The notes: generated by a model not told the origin, from the letters alone. DNA of 64,000 nucleotides from Methanolinea sp. (GCA_030055515.1 JASFYI010000002.1:251290-315289), one strand, 5' to 3'. Shown: positions 54,757 through 63,294, counted from the stretch's first letter. Program-made: numbers and translations.

Positions 54757-55842
54757 TCACCTCTCCGTGCAGGCGATGCAGGGGTCGGCCGAGACGAACG
54801 TGGACGTCACGTCCGCAAGCGACGTCACCCCTTTCAGCATGTAGTGGCAGCACGCCTCGATGTTCATGATCGAGGGGGTCTGGATGGAGATCTCGCGGAT
54901 CCTGCCCGCCGCGTCGGTCTTCACGAAGTACGTGAGCTCCCCGCGGGGCGCCTCGCCGGAGTATGCGATCTCCCCCTCGCCCGGGATCCCCCCGCCCCGG
55001 ATCGGGCCGGGCGAAAGCGCGTCGAGGCACTTTTCGATGAGCCCGATGGACTGGTCGATCTCCATGAACCGGACCATCACCCGCGCGAAGTTGTCGCCCT
55101 CGGTCCGCGTGACCGGGGAGAACCCGAGGGACCTGTACGTGGGGTGCTCCGTCCGCCTGTCGACGGGAATCCCGCTCGCCCGCGCCGTCGGGCCGACCGC
55201 GTGCGCCTCCCGCGCCGCCTCCCGCGTGAGGATCCCTACCCCCCTGCTCCGGAGGGCGATGAGCGGCCCGCCCTCGAACATCTCCCTGTACCGCCGGACC
55301 TCGGTCCCTATCCCGGCGAGTGCAGCCCGCAGCGCGGCAGCGTCCTCGGGCCGGAGGTCGAACCGGACGCCCCCCGGGACGATGTACGCGCACGTCACCC
55401 TCGCCCCCGTGATCCGCTCGAGCTGGTCCATCACTTTCTCGCGCACGTCGAGGAGGTACATCGCGAGCGTCTCGTGCTCGATCGTGTAGCAGTACGAGAA
55501 GTTCGCGAGGAGGTGGCTCTGGATCCTGTCGAGCTCGTTGACGACCACCCGGAGGAGCGCGGCCCGCGGCGGGACGGGGATCCCGCTGATCCCCTCGAGC
55601 GCCTCGATGAAGACCATGTTGTGGATGACCGAGCAGATCCCGCAGACGCGCTCGGCGAGGAACATCACCTCCTGCCACGGCCTCCCGCGCATGATCCTCT
55701 CGATCCCCTTCTTCATGTACCCTAGCTCGACCTCGGCGGAGAGGACCATCTCCCCCCTCGTCTCGCACTTCACCCGCGCCGGCTCTTTCCAGCAGGGGTG
55801 GACCGGGCCGACCGGGATCGAGACGTCGACGGTACGCTTCAC
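54757..55842 (-). CDS. ehaO: Energy-converting hydrogenase Eha, large catalytic subunit
   Basis: A 361-residue [NiFe] large subunit. Nickel ligands are Cys67 and Cys70 (ERVCGIC) and Cys355 and Cys358 (DPCIACTER). VGPVHPCWKEPARVKCE at the start and ELGYMKKGIERIMRGRPW fit the group 4 hydrogenase type related to complex I NuoD. No C-terminal peptide beyond the last motif remains to be cleaved, as is usual for this group. The GTG overlaps the small-subunit stop. It oxidises H2 and reduces ferredoxin using the ion gradient. Confidence 0.95.
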   Translation of the reverse strand: MKRTVDVSIPVGPVHPCWKEPARVKCETRGEMVLSAEVELGYMKKGIERIMRGRPWQEVMFLAERVCGICSVIHNMVFIEALEGISGIPVPPRAALLRVVVNELDRIQSHLLANFSYCYTIEHETLAMYLLDVREKVMDQLERITGARVTCAYIVPGGVRFDLRPEDAAALRAALAGIGTEVRRYREMFEGGPLIALRSRGVGILTREAAREAHAVGPTARASGIPVDRRTEHPTYRSLGFSPVTRTEGDNFARVMVRFMEIDQSIGLIEKCLDALSPGPIRGGGIPGEGEIAYSGEAPRGELTYFVKTDAAGRIREISIQTPSIMNIEACCHYMLKGVTSLADVTSTFVSADPCIACTER

Positions 55843-56294
55843 TTCGCCTTCACCTCGTAGTCCTCGAATACCGTGGGCGCGACCGCGAGGATCGCGGAGA
55901 TGATCTCGGTCGGCCGCGGCGGGCAGCCGGGCACCTGCGCCGCGATCGGGATGTGCTTTGCGACCGGGGGGTCGACGAGGGTGCGGGGGCGGGCGAAGAG
56001 GCACCCCGAGATCGGGCAGTTCCCGATCGCGATCGCGGCCTTCGGCGGGGGGATCTTCTCCCACAGCCCCCGCAGCTTCTCTTCCCAGCCGGGCGTGAAC
56101 GCCCCGATGACGAGGAGGATGTCGGCCTCCCGCGGGTTGTTGTGGACGAAGATCCCGTACTGCTCGATGTCGTACCGCGGCGAGAGGCATGCGAGGACCT
56201 CGATGTCGCACCCGTTGCAGGACCCGACGTCCACGTACGCGACGTGGATCGACCGGGCGCGGACGAAGTTCTTGACCTTCTGGAGGATCGTCAC
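55839..56294 (-). CDS. ehaN: Energy-converting hydrogenase Eha, small subunit
   Basis: A 151-residue NuoB-like small subunit with one 4Fe-4S cluster. Ligands are CNGCD (Cys26, Cys29), IAIGNCPISG and VPGCPPRPTEI. ADILLVIGAF is also typical of group 4 hydrogenase small subunits. It carries electrons from the nickel site to ferredoxin. The GTG start overlaps the ehaM stop by four bases. Confidence 0.95.
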   Translation of the reverse strand: MTILQKVKNFVRARSIHVAYVDVGSCNGCDIEVLACLSPRYDIEQYGIFVHNNPREADILLVIGAFTPGWEEKLRGLWEKIPPPKAAIAIGNCPISGCLFARPRTLVDPPVAKHIPIAAQVPGCPPRPTEIISAILAVAPTVFEDYEVKAK

Positions 56295-56680
56295 CCGAGG
56301 ACCGCCTCCCTGACGAGTGCCTTCCCCCGCGCGACCGCCTCCGCGGGGGGGACGCCCGACGCGGCGAGCGCCTTCGTCCCCTCCACGATCTCGGCCATCG
56401 CCCGCGGGGGGACGATCGGGACCGCCCGGGTGTAGAGGTGGGCGGAGAGCGCACCCTCGATCCCGCCGGCCTCGCGGTCGACCCTCTTCCCCTCCTCGTA
56501 GCGCGCCGGCAGGTTCTCGAGGAGGATCATGTCCAGCCGCTCCATGAGGATCCGCCGGAGCCGGAGGTGGGGGATCCCGAGGTCAGACGCGATCTCGCGG
56601 ACGACCCGGTCGTGCCGCGCGCTCTCGAGGATGTGGTACTTCACCGCGGAGAGGTCCTTCTCGAAGAGTACTTCCTTCAT
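56291..56680 (-). CDS. ehaM: Eha subunit M (DUF1959 type)
   Basis: A 129-residue soluble protein, largely helical, with YHILESARHDRVVREIASDL, LRLRRILMERLDMILLE and a C-terminal helix. This fits the DUF1959 family found as EhaM in methanogen eha operons, and the position directly before the small-subunit gene is the same. The role is structural or unknown. Both junctions are 4-base overlaps. Confidence 0.82.
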   Translation of the reverse strand: MKEVLFEKDLSAVKYHILESARHDRVVREIASDLGIPHLRLRRILMERLDMILLENLPARYEEGKRVDREAGGIEGALSAHLYTRAVPIVPPRAMAEIVEGTKALAASGVPPAEAVARGKALVREAVLG

Positions 56681-56919
56681 GCGATCCCTCCCAGCCGCGC
56701 GAGGGTGTACCCGAGGAAGAGGAGGACGGCTGCCCAGAGCGCTGCCTTCTCCCACGCCCCGAGAATCACCCTGTCGCGGACGAAGTACATCGCGGTCGCC
56801 GCCGCGAGCGCCGTTCCCGCGAGCAGCCCCTCGACCCAGAGCGAGGGGCGGGCGGCGACCTGCAGCCCGATGATCACGAGATAGATCGCGCACGCCGCCC
56901 CTAAAATGACGCGTATCAT
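56677..56919 (-). CDS. Small Eha membrane subunit (EhaL position)
   Basis: An 80-residue membrane protein with helices at about 3-20, 30-48 and 58-75. It lies between ehaJ and ehaM, where EhaK and EhaL are found in other methanogens; only one small gene is present here. I assign it as EhaL-like by position. It has 4-base overlaps on both sides. Confidence 0.75.
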   Translation of the reverse strand: MIRVILGAACAIYLVIIGLQVAARPSLWVEGLLAGTALAAATAMYFVRDRVILGAWEKAALWAAVLLFLGYTLARLGGIA

Positions 56920-57758
56920 GCCACCACCCCGAGCACCCAGACGTAGGCGAGGACGAGGCCCGCGACGATCGTCTGGACCGTCACGCTGTCGTACGGCGAG
57001 AGCATAGGGCTGAGCGCGCAGGCGAACGAGAGCGAGAGGAGGAGGAGGAGCATCCCCGCGAGCACCGCGAGGAATGGGAGCTCTCCGAGGAAGACGACGA
57101 GGAACGCGGCGAGGAGGACGTACGTCTTGAGCCCGTTGCAGACCTCGAGGCCCGCCCGCCACGCGCCGAAGTGCTCGGTCTTGTACCCGCTCACGAGCTC
57201 CTTTGACTCGACGATCGAGAACGGCCCGAAAGGCATCTTCGAGAGGAGGACGAGCCACATCGCGATTGCTGCCGGCGGCGCCGCGAGGAGGAGCGGCCCG
57301 TGGACCGCCTGGTACGCCACGATGTCCCGGAGCGAGAGGGAGCGCGTGAAGACCGCGATCCCCGCGACGCTCACGAAGAGCGGGATCTCGGACGCGGCCG
57401 AGATGACCGACCGGACACCCCCGAACTTCCCGTACGGCGAGCCCGACGAGAGCCCGAATCCGTGCTCCACGATCTTGTGGAGCATGTAGATCGCGAAGAG
57501 GACGAGGAGGCTCCCGCCCGAGAGGACGACCGCGAGCGCGGCCGTCCATATCCCGATCGCGACGAGGACGATCCCCACGAAGAGGGCGGCGCTCGCGGTC
57601 GCCGGCACCCACGTCGCCTTGAAGGAGAACTTGAGCGCGTGGAGGATCTCCTGCCAGACGGGGGGCCCGGGCCTCCGCTGGATCCGGGCGATCACCTTCC
57701 GGTGGATGCCGAGGAGGAGGAGGCCGAAGACCGTGGCAAAGATGGTCTCTGCGATCAT
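56916..57758 (-). CDS. ehaJ: Eha subunit J (NuoH-like)
   Basis: A 280-residue integral membrane protein of the NuoH/HyfC type that connects the hydrogenase module to the ion channel. LLLLGIHRKVIARIQRRPGPPVWQ is the conserved first loop, and AASEIPLFVSVAG and MPFGPFSIVESKELVSGY carry the conserved acidic residues. About eight helices are present. The ATG at 57758 is four bases before the upstream stop codon reading on the minus strand. Confidence 0.92.
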   Translation of the reverse strand: MIAETIFATVFGLLLLGIHRKVIARIQRRPGPPVWQEILHALKFSFKATWVPATASAALFVGIVLVAIGIWTAALAVVLSGGSLLVLFAIYMLHKIVEHGFGLSSGSPYGKFGGVRSVISAASEIPLFVSVAGIAVFTRSLSLRDIVAYQAVHGPLLLAAPPAAIAMWLVLLSKMPFGPFSIVESKELVSGYKTEHFGAWRAGLEVCNGLKTYVLLAAFLVVFLGELPFLAVLAGMLLLLLSLSFACALSPMLSPYDSVTVQTIVAGLVLAYVWVLGVVA

Positions 57759-57760
57759 GG

Positions 57761-57976
57761 CTAGTACCCCACGAACGGGATGTCGGGATCCCCCCTCGGC
57801 GCCATCCACGCGAGGAAGAGCGCGAGCACGAGGACGGGGAACGCCGCGACCCATGCCGCGACCTCTACGGGGTGCGGGAGGACACCCGCGAGGACGAGCG
57901 CGTGCGCGCACCCGCCCGCGAGCGCCGCGGAGACGGCGGCCACGCGGGCATAGTCCCTCACCTTCCCGGGCGTCAC
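57761..57976 (-). CDS. Small Eha membrane subunit (EhaI position)
   Basis: A 71-residue protein with two helices (about 9-28 and 35-58), ending APRGDPDIPFVGY. It lies between ehaH and ehaJ, the EhaI position. The GTG at 57976 overlaps the ehaH stop (GTGA); a longer N-terminus is possible but would overlap ehaH more. Sequence identity with EhaI cannot be judged by eye. Confidence 0.72.
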   Translation of the reverse strand: MTPGKVRDYARVAAVSAALAGGCAHALVLAGVLPHPVEVAAWVAAFPVLVLALFLAWMAPRGDPDIPFVGY

Positions 57977-58629
57977 AGGAGGAACACCACCTCCGCGACG
58001 CGCAGGAAGATGAGGAGGGACGAGAGCGAGCACATGATGACGTACGGTGCCCCGGGCGCCCGGAACATCTCGGCCTTCGCCGCGTAGAACGGGGCCATCC
58101 CCTCGCCCATCACCCCGAGGACGAGGAGCGCCTTTGCGACCGGCGGGACGGCGGGTGCCCCCGGCTCGGCGAGCGCGAGCATGGAGAGCGTCCCGGTCGT
58201 CCCCGCGACGAGTGCCGCGGCGGCGAACATCGGGACCGTGCCCGCGAGCGCGACGAGCCCGTACTGGAACGCGGCGTCCTGCACGTGCCGCGTCCTCACC
58301 GCCGCGACGATCCCCACGTTCGCGATCCCGACGAGCGAGACGAAGAGCGTGTAGTCAAAGACGTCGCCCGTCACCATCGCGCCCATGCAGGCGAGGCCGC
58401 AGGCGACCGACATGAACCTCCGGAACCGGAGCTCGGGGAGCGTGATCGTCTTCGCGAGGAGTGCATCCGCCCCGAACGCGATCTCGAGCTGCCTCTCCGG
58501 CCTGCTCGCGAGGGCAAAGACCGTGAAGACGAGCGCGAACAGGAAGAGCGTGACCGTGAACGGCGTGAAGTACGCGACGATGTCGCCGAACTCGAGGAAG
58601 AAGAACGGGGCGCCCCCGGGCGTGTTCAT
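57973..58629 (-). CDS. ehaH: Eha subunit H (NuoN/Mrp-like ion-translocating)
   Basis: A 218-residue membrane protein with about six helices resembling part of the NuoL/M/N antiporter family. MVTGDVFDYTLFVSLVGIAN and ALLVLGVMGEGMAPFYAAKAEMF, with acidic and basic residues in membrane helices, suggest the ion path. It is shorter than NuoN (about 450), as in Eha of other methanogens. The ATG overlaps the ehaG stop. Confidence 0.82.
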   Translation of the reverse strand: MNTPGGAPFFFLEFGDIVAYFTPFTVTLFLFALVFTVFALASRPERQLEIAFGADALLAKTITLPELRFRRFMSVACGLACMGAMVTGDVFDYTLFVSLVGIANVGIVAAVRTRHVQDAAFQYGLVALAGTVPMFAAAALVAGTTGTLSMLALAEPGAPAVPPVAKALLVLGVMGEGMAPFYAAKAEMFRAPGAPYVIMCSLSSLLIFLRVAEVVFLL

Positions 58630-59231
58630 CCCGGCTCCCCCCACATCGCCCCGACGAGCGAGATCTTTGTGATGACCTTGAGGAGGATCCCGACCGCGGC
58701 GCCCATGAGCGCGAGGTACCACAGGTCGGGCGCGAGCATGAAGACGAAGAACGATGCGACCCAGAGCGCCCACGATATCCCGCTCGCGAGCTCGAGCACG
58801 TGGAAATCGCCCGAGAACGCGTTGTTCATGAAGTAGAAGACGAGCCCGAGCGCCGCGATCCCCCCTCCCGTGAACCCCGAGAGGACGATCCCGTACACGA
58901 CGAGGAACGCGGGGATGACGACGGTCGCCGCCGACTTCCGGACGACCTCGATCTCGAGCCCCCGGCAGGGGACCGCCGCGATCCCCTCCTTCGCGATGTA
59001 GAGCTGGGAGAGCGCGAGGAGCTCGGCGATCCCGACGACGAGGCCCGGGAGGATGAGCGCCTCGGCGAGGTCGGTCGCGAGGAGGGCGATCGCCGCGATG
59101 GACGCGACCTCGACGAGGTCGACGAGGAGGAGCTTGTGGAGGTCGTCGCGCTCCCTGCAGAGCGCGGAGAACCCGACGAACGCCGCGGCGAAGACGACGA
59201 GGAGCCCGAACGAGTACTCGTTCCACTCCAT
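58626..59231 (-). CDS. ehaG: Eha subunit G
   Basis: A 201-residue membrane protein with about six helices, including LLVVFAAAFVGFSALC, ASIAAIALLATDLAEALILP and YLALMGAAVGILLKVITKIS. Size and position match EhaG (DUF2105). It contains acidic residues in the second helix (DLVEVASIAAIALLATDLAEA) that could take part in ion transfer. The start is four bases after the ehaF stop. Confidence 0.82.
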   Translation of the reverse strand: MEWNEYSFGLLVVFAAAFVGFSALCRERDDLHKLLLVDLVEVASIAAIALLATDLAEALILPGLVVGIAELLALSQLYIAKEGIAAVPCRGLEIEVVRKSAATVVIPAFLVVYGIVLSGFTGGGIAALGLVFYFMNNAFSGDFHVLELASGISWALWVASFFVFMLAPDLWYLALMGAAVGILLKVITKISLVGAMWGEPG

Positions 59232-59235
59232 GGGG

Positions 59236-59685
59236 CTACTCCTCCCTCCTGTGGTAGAGGTACGCGGCGACCGCGAACGCGACGAAGAGGATCGTCGGCT
59301 CGACGACCGTGTCGAGGCCCCGCGTATTGTACAGGATCTCGTCCAGTATCCCGCCGGGGTGGCCGACGATCGTCGTGCCCATGTACATCGTGTGCTCCGC
59401 GAGGAAGAGGGAGAGGGGCGTGAGGTACGCGGTCACGTATCCCGCCGTGGGCGAGTTCTCCGGGTACTGGACGTGGACCTTTGCCTGCGTGAACGGCGGG
59501 CCGCCCCTGTCGTAGGGGTCGAGCGGGCTTTCCGGGACGGTCCTCTTCGGGTAGAGCGGGTCGCCATGCGGCGCGAGGGGGAGCGAGAGGAGGGCAATTA
59601 TCGAGAGGACCGCGCACGCCCCCGCAAAGAGCGGGAGGATGTTTTCGTAGTCGGAGAGGACGCGCGAGATCCGCGGGATGATCAC
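59236..59685 (-). CDS. ehaF: Eha subunit F
   Basis: A 149-residue protein with helices at about 15-37 and 125-143 and a long polar loop between them (SPLDPYDRGGPPFTQAKVHV). Size and order match EhaF (DUF2106), with a loop on the outer face likely. The GTG start overlaps the ehaE stop (GTGA). Confidence 0.8.
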   Translation of the reverse strand: MIIPRISRVLSDYENILPLFAGACAVLSIIALLSLPLAPHGDPLYPKRTVPESPLDPYDRGGPPFTQAKVHVQYPENSPTAGYVTAYLTPLSLFLAEHTMYMGTTIVGHPGGILDEILYNTRGLDTVVEPTILFVAFAVAAYLYHRREE

Positions 59686-59921
59686 GGCCGCCCCTCCCTC
59701 TTCTGGATGACGCGGGCAAAGATGTAGACCGAGAGCGCCGAGACGCACCCGTACGTGAGGAGGGCGAGCGCCTCGTTGTACGCGAGCATCAGGAGGAGGA
59801 CGCCGATCCCCGGGACCTCGAGCGCGATCAGCCGCGAGAGGTACGTCCTCGGGCGGGGGAACGCCGTCCCGAGCGTCCCGGCGAGGATCAGGAAGAGCCC
59901 GAGCGCGAACTCCGGGGTCAC
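59682..59921 (-). CDS. ehaE: Eha subunit E
   Basis: A 79-residue membrane protein with two or three helices, including FALGLFLILAGTLGTAF and VLLLMLAYNEALALLTYGCV. It resembles MnhC/NuoK-type small subunits; the in-membrane Glu of YNEALALL fits such a role. Size and position match EhaE (DUF2107). The GTG start overlaps the ehaD stop. Confidence 0.8.
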   Translation of the reverse strand: MTPEFALGLFLILAGTLGTAFPRPRTYLSRLIALEVPGIGVLLLMLAYNEALALLTYGCVSALSVYIFARVIQKREGRP

Positions 59922-60148
59922 CCCTCACCCCCCGGGCAGGCCATCAGGATGAAGATGGTCGAGAGGGGGAAGACGAGCGAGACGGCGATCGCGACGTCGA
60001 GCAGCCCCCTCCCGACGACGAACGGGATCGCCCCCGCGACCACGAGCGAGAGCGCGATGATCTTCCTGTACGGGTCCTCCTCCCGCAGGACGAGGATGCA
60101 GCCGAGCACGACGAGGAACGAGAGCATGAGGGCGAGCGCGGGGTTCAT
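59918..60148 (-). CDS. ehaD: Eha subunit D
   Basis: A 76-residue membrane protein with three helices: ALALMLSFLVVLGCILVL, IIALSLVVAGAIPFVV and VAIAVSLVFPLSTIFIL. Size and position match EhaD (DUF2108), related to small Mnh/Mrp subunits. The ATG overlaps the ehaC stop (ATGA). Confidence 0.8.
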   Translation of the reverse strand: MNPALALMLSFLVVLGCILVLREEDPYRKIIALSLVVAGAIPFVVGRGLLDVAIAVSLVFPLSTIFILMACPGGEG

Positions 60149-60399
60149 TGCCTGCCGATCCCCCCCGCGTACGTGCTCGCGATGGCGTTCGACTCGAGCG
60201 TGGACCCGACGAAGTACGCGGCCGCGGCCACGATCGCGAGGGGGTGGGGGAGGAGGAGCGCGATCACCCCCGCGATCGCGAAGGAGAGGACGTTGAGGAA
60301 CGGGAGCTTGCGGAGCGTGTCGGGCTCGAGGGCGACCCGGACCCCCGCGTAGACCGCGATCCCCCCGCACGCGAGGAGTGCGACCTCCCCCGGCGTCAC
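60145..60399 (-). CDS. ehaC: Eha subunit C
   Basis: An 84-residue membrane protein with three helices, VALLACGGIAVYAGVRVAL, FAIAGVIALLLPHPLAIVA and a C-terminal polar end. Size and position fit EhaC (DUF2109). The GTG at 60399 is chosen because it makes the GTGA overlap with ehaB used throughout this operon and has GTGAGGAG upstream; an ATG at 60417 is the alternative. Confidence 0.8.
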   Translation of the reverse strand: MTPGEVALLACGGIAVYAGVRVALEPDTLRKLPFLNVLSFAIAGVIALLLPHPLAIVAAAAYFVGSTLESNAIASTYAGGIGRQ

Positions 60400-60893
60400 C
60401 CGCTCCTCACCCTCCATATCCTGTCGAGCAGCCGGCTCGCGTGGACGTGGGAGATCCCCTGCACCGTGAGGATCGCGACCACCATCCCCGCGATGAACTC
60501 GGCCGGCGAGAAACCGAGGAACGAGAAACCGTGCACGATGAACGTCGCGGTGACCGCGCCCGTCGTGCCCGCGTAGCCGGGGTCGTGGCAGATCCTGTTC
60601 CCGACGAAGACGAGCAGGGCGGAAAGGAGTCCGCCCGGGATCCCCGCGATGTACACCCCGCAGGAGGCGAGGAGCGTCCCCGCCGAGGCGTCGGGGGAGG
60701 AGACGATGTTTCCCATCATCGTCCCGCCGGCAAGCGATCCCCCCTTCGCCTCGATGTGCCGGGCGATCGCGGTCGCCCCGACGACCCCCCCGCGTTCAGG
60801 GAGCTTAAAAATCATGTCTATCGTCACGAAGTTGAGCCAGCAGACGGCTGCGGCGGCGAGGATGTGCACTGTGGTCAGGAGAACGGGGTCCAT
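60396..60893 (-). CDS. ehaB: Eha subunit B, first gene of the eha-fwd operon
   Basis: A 165-residue membrane protein with about four helices. It begins MDPVLLTTVHILAAAAVCWL and includes TLLASCGVYIAGIPGGLLSA and HGFSFLGFSPAEFIAGMVVA. Size and position match EhaB. No EhaA gene precedes it: the 100 bases before it lead straight to the end of trkH. This gap should contain the operon promoter; an AT-rich stretch lies at about 60940. Confidence 0.8.
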   Translation of the reverse strand: MDPVLLTTVHILAAAAVCWLNFVTIDMIFKLPERGGVVGATAIARHIEAKGGSLAGGTMMGNIVSSPDASAGTLLASCGVYIAGIPGGLLSALLVFVGNRICHDPGYAGTTGAVTATFIVHGFSFLGFSPAEFIAGMVVAILTVQGISHVHASRLLDRIWRVRSG

Positions 60894-60993
60894 CGGGCCG
60901 TCAACATACTGGTGATAGGGTGCCGGAGTCAATAATGTTTTGTTTTGCACATTCGGCGCGATTGGAGGGTTTCTTCCGCGCCGCCTCCCCCCC

Positions 60994-62466
60994 TCACCGG
61001 GCACCCACGCGGGGCTCAAACCCCCTGATCAGCCCGACCGCGAGGATGAGGACCGGGATGATCTCGAGCCTCCCGGTCCACATGAGGAAGGTGAAGACCC
61101 ACTTGACCGGGTCGGGGCTCGCGGGCGTGAGGTACCCAAGGCCGAGCCCCACGTTGCTCATCGCCGAGATCTCCTCGAAGATGACCTCGTGCGTCCGGAA
61201 CTCCGTGGGCGCGAGGTGGAGGCAGACGATGGTCGCGAGGAATATCGTGAGCACGTAGAGGACGACGATCAGCATGTTCTTCGAGAGCTCTACGTCCGTG
61301 ATCCGCTTCGGGATCGCCCTCCCCTCGTGCCGGAACGGGACGACCACCCTCCCCCGCGCGAAGAACCGCCGGAACCACCACACGAGCCCCTCGTACGCGA
61401 GGATGATCCTGTTCGCCTTGATGCCCCCGGAGGTGCTCCCCGCCGCGCCCCCGATCATCATGAGGAGGCTTATCACGATGAGGGGCGATGCGACCCACCG
61501 GAGGTCCGAGTTCTGCAGCCCGCAGCACGTGAGCCCCGAGACCGTGCAGAAGAAACCCTGCCGGGCAGCCTCACCGAGCGTCATGCCCATGAAGAGGTGG
61601 AGGTCGAGGGTGACGACGAGGGAGCCGGCGAGCGCGAGGGCGAGGATGAGCCAGACGACGCGGTCCTGCAGGAACGGCTGGATCCTCCCCCTGTAGATGA
61701 AGAAGTAGAGCTTGAACGGGAGCGCCCCCGCGAGCATCACGGGGATGAGGAGGGCCTCGAGGAGCGGATTATGGTAATACAGGATGCCCGCGTCGTGGAG
61801 CGAGAACCCGCCGGTCGCGAGGGTGACCATCACGAGGTTGAGCGCGTCCCAGAGCGGGATCCCGGCGAGCATCACCATCCCGGTGAAGACGAGGGTGAGG
61901 AAGGCGTAGATCACCCACATCCGCCTCCCCGTCGAGACGACGCTCGGCATGAGGTCCTCGGGCCGCCCCTCGGCCCGGTAGAGCTGGTGCTGGGTGAGGC
62001 CCGAGCGCGAGAGCATCGCGATCCCGAACGCGATCACCCCTATCCCCCCGACCCACTGCATGAACGACCGCCAGAAGAGGAGGGTCTTAGGGACGCTCTC
62101 GAGCCCGTGGATCACCGAGAAGCCCGTCCCCGTCCAGCCGGACATCGCCTCGAAGATGCTGTCCGTCCAGCTCATCCCGAGGCCGAGGACGAACGGGAAC
62201 GCCCCGATGACGGCAACGGCGAGCCACGTGAGCGCGACGGCGGCGAGGGCGACGGAGAGCTGGGGGACGTACTCCCTGCGCGGGATGTGCGAGATGAGGA
62301 GGCCGAGGAAGAAGAACGTGGCAGGGACGGTCGCCATCGGGAGGAGCATCCCCCACTCCGAGAAGAGGACGAGGACGAGGAGGGGGACGAGGGTGATCCC
62401 GCCGAGGAACTCGAAGATGATCCCCATGTCGTGGGCGATGATGGCGAGGGTCTCGAGCCTCTTCAT
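60994..62466 (-). CDS. trkH: TrkH/KtrB-type potassium uptake membrane subunit
   Basis: A 490-residue channel-like potassium transporter. The four P-loops can be followed: SGWTGTGFSVIHG, LATGGFSLHDAG, SGLTCCGLQNS and SNVGLGLGY. The usual first-position filter glycines are conserved in loops 1, 2 and 4, whereas loop 3 has Cys-Cys-Gly. About ten helices are present. The regulatory NAD-binding partner TrkA is not nearby and must be elsewhere. It is upstream of the eha operon on the same strand but probably separate. Confidence 0.93.
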   Translation of the reverse strand: MKRLETLAIIAHDMGIIFEFLGGITLVPLLVLVLFSEWGMLLPMATVPATFFFLGLLISHIPRREYVPQLSVALAAVALTWLAVAVIGAFPFVLGLGMSWTDSIFEAMSGWTGTGFSVIHGLESVPKTLLFWRSFMQWVGGIGVIAFGIAMLSRSGLTQHQLYRAEGRPEDLMPSVVSTGRRMWVIYAFLTLVFTGMVMLAGIPLWDALNLVMVTLATGGFSLHDAGILYYHNPLLEALLIPVMLAGALPFKLYFFIYRGRIQPFLQDRVVWLILALALAGSLVVTLDLHLFMGMTLGEAARQGFFCTVSGLTCCGLQNSDLRWVASPLIVISLLMMIGGAAGSTSGGIKANRIILAYEGLVWWFRRFFARGRVVVPFRHEGRAIPKRITDVELSKNMLIVVLYVLTIFLATIVCLHLAPTEFRTHEVIFEEISAMSNVGLGLGYLTPASPDPVKWVFTFLMWTGRLEIIPVLILAVGLIRGFEPRVGAR

Positions 62467-62694
62467 GGCATATCCCCGGTAGGGCGGGCGACGTTATCTT
62501 CGTTCTCCCCCACGCGTTCCCGCGCTGCAGGCGGCAACGGGGGATGCCGGAGCTCCATCCCGCGTGACGTCCCGGCAGGAAAAAACAGAAAAGGAGGGTC
62601 AGTGCGAGGCTGCACCCGGTGACCGGGGCTGCGGGTCAATCACCAGGCCAGCCCTTCTCCTGCCAAAAAGGCAGAAAAGGTACCATATATGAAG

Positions 62695-62865
62695 TCACAG
62701 AGGCCCGGCGCGGAGGCGCTTGAGGACATCCCGGACGTCCTCCTCCTCGAGCTTCTCGAGGAGTTTCGCGCGCAGGATGGCTCTCCCATCTTCCTGAATG
62801 GCCTGGCCGAAAGGTGGCGAACGTCCAGGTCCGCGTATCGTATTGGTTTCTCTCTCCCTCTCCAT
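62695..62865 (-). CDS. Possible small protein with amphipathic C-terminal helix
   Basis: A 56-residue frame. It begins with an Arg/Glu-rich segment and ends in a long amphipathic helix (LRAKLLEKLEEEDVRDVLKR). GAGAGGATGG lies before the ATG and CCATATATG about 45 bases upstream is a TATA candidate. A small hairpin and T-run follow the stop. A frame on the opposite strand over the same bases also looks open, so the assignment is weak. Confidence 0.35.
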   Translation of the reverse strand: MERERETNTIRGPGRSPPFGQAIQEDGRAILRAKLLEKLEEEDVRDVLKRLRAGPL

Positions 62866-63111
62866 CCATCCTCTCCGCCGGGATACCTCGCCGGTCTCCC
62901 GCCGGGCCCTCATATATGGCACATTTCTGTTAAATCTCAATGTATATAAGAATTGCGCAGAATATTTTTTCTACGCGAGGGTTATCCTTCTCCCAAATTT
63001 AATCGGGCCTCTCGCGGACCTGGCAGATATCCTTCGAGAAAAAGGTGCGCAAAGATCGCGTTCCCGCGAGGGGGAAGCGTTTATCCCACCCTGCCGGTCA
63101 CATGTACAGGG

Positions 63112-63194
63112 GCGAGGGTTGCCGAGCGGTCAAAGGCGATGGATTTAGGGTCCATTCTCGGAGGAGTTCGGGGGTTCGAATCCCCTCCCTCGCA
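63112..63194 (+). tRNA. tRNA-Leu (TAG)
   Basis: A class II tRNA of 83 bases. The acceptor GCGAGGG/CCCTCGC pairs fully, with A73. The anticodon stem ATGGA/TCCAT encloses TTTAGGG, giving TAG for leucine CUA codons. There is a long variable arm (TCTCGGAGGAGT) and T arm GGGGG-TTCGAAT-CCCCT. A GTTTATCCC box lies about 30 bases upstream. Confidence 0.95.
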
Positions 63195-63294
63195 CGTCAC
63201 GTTCCCCCCTGTTCATCCCCGCGGGACCGGCGCGAGATGGGCAGTTTCCCGCGCAGTGATATCCGCGCGAACCGGAAAAAGGATGAGAGGATTG

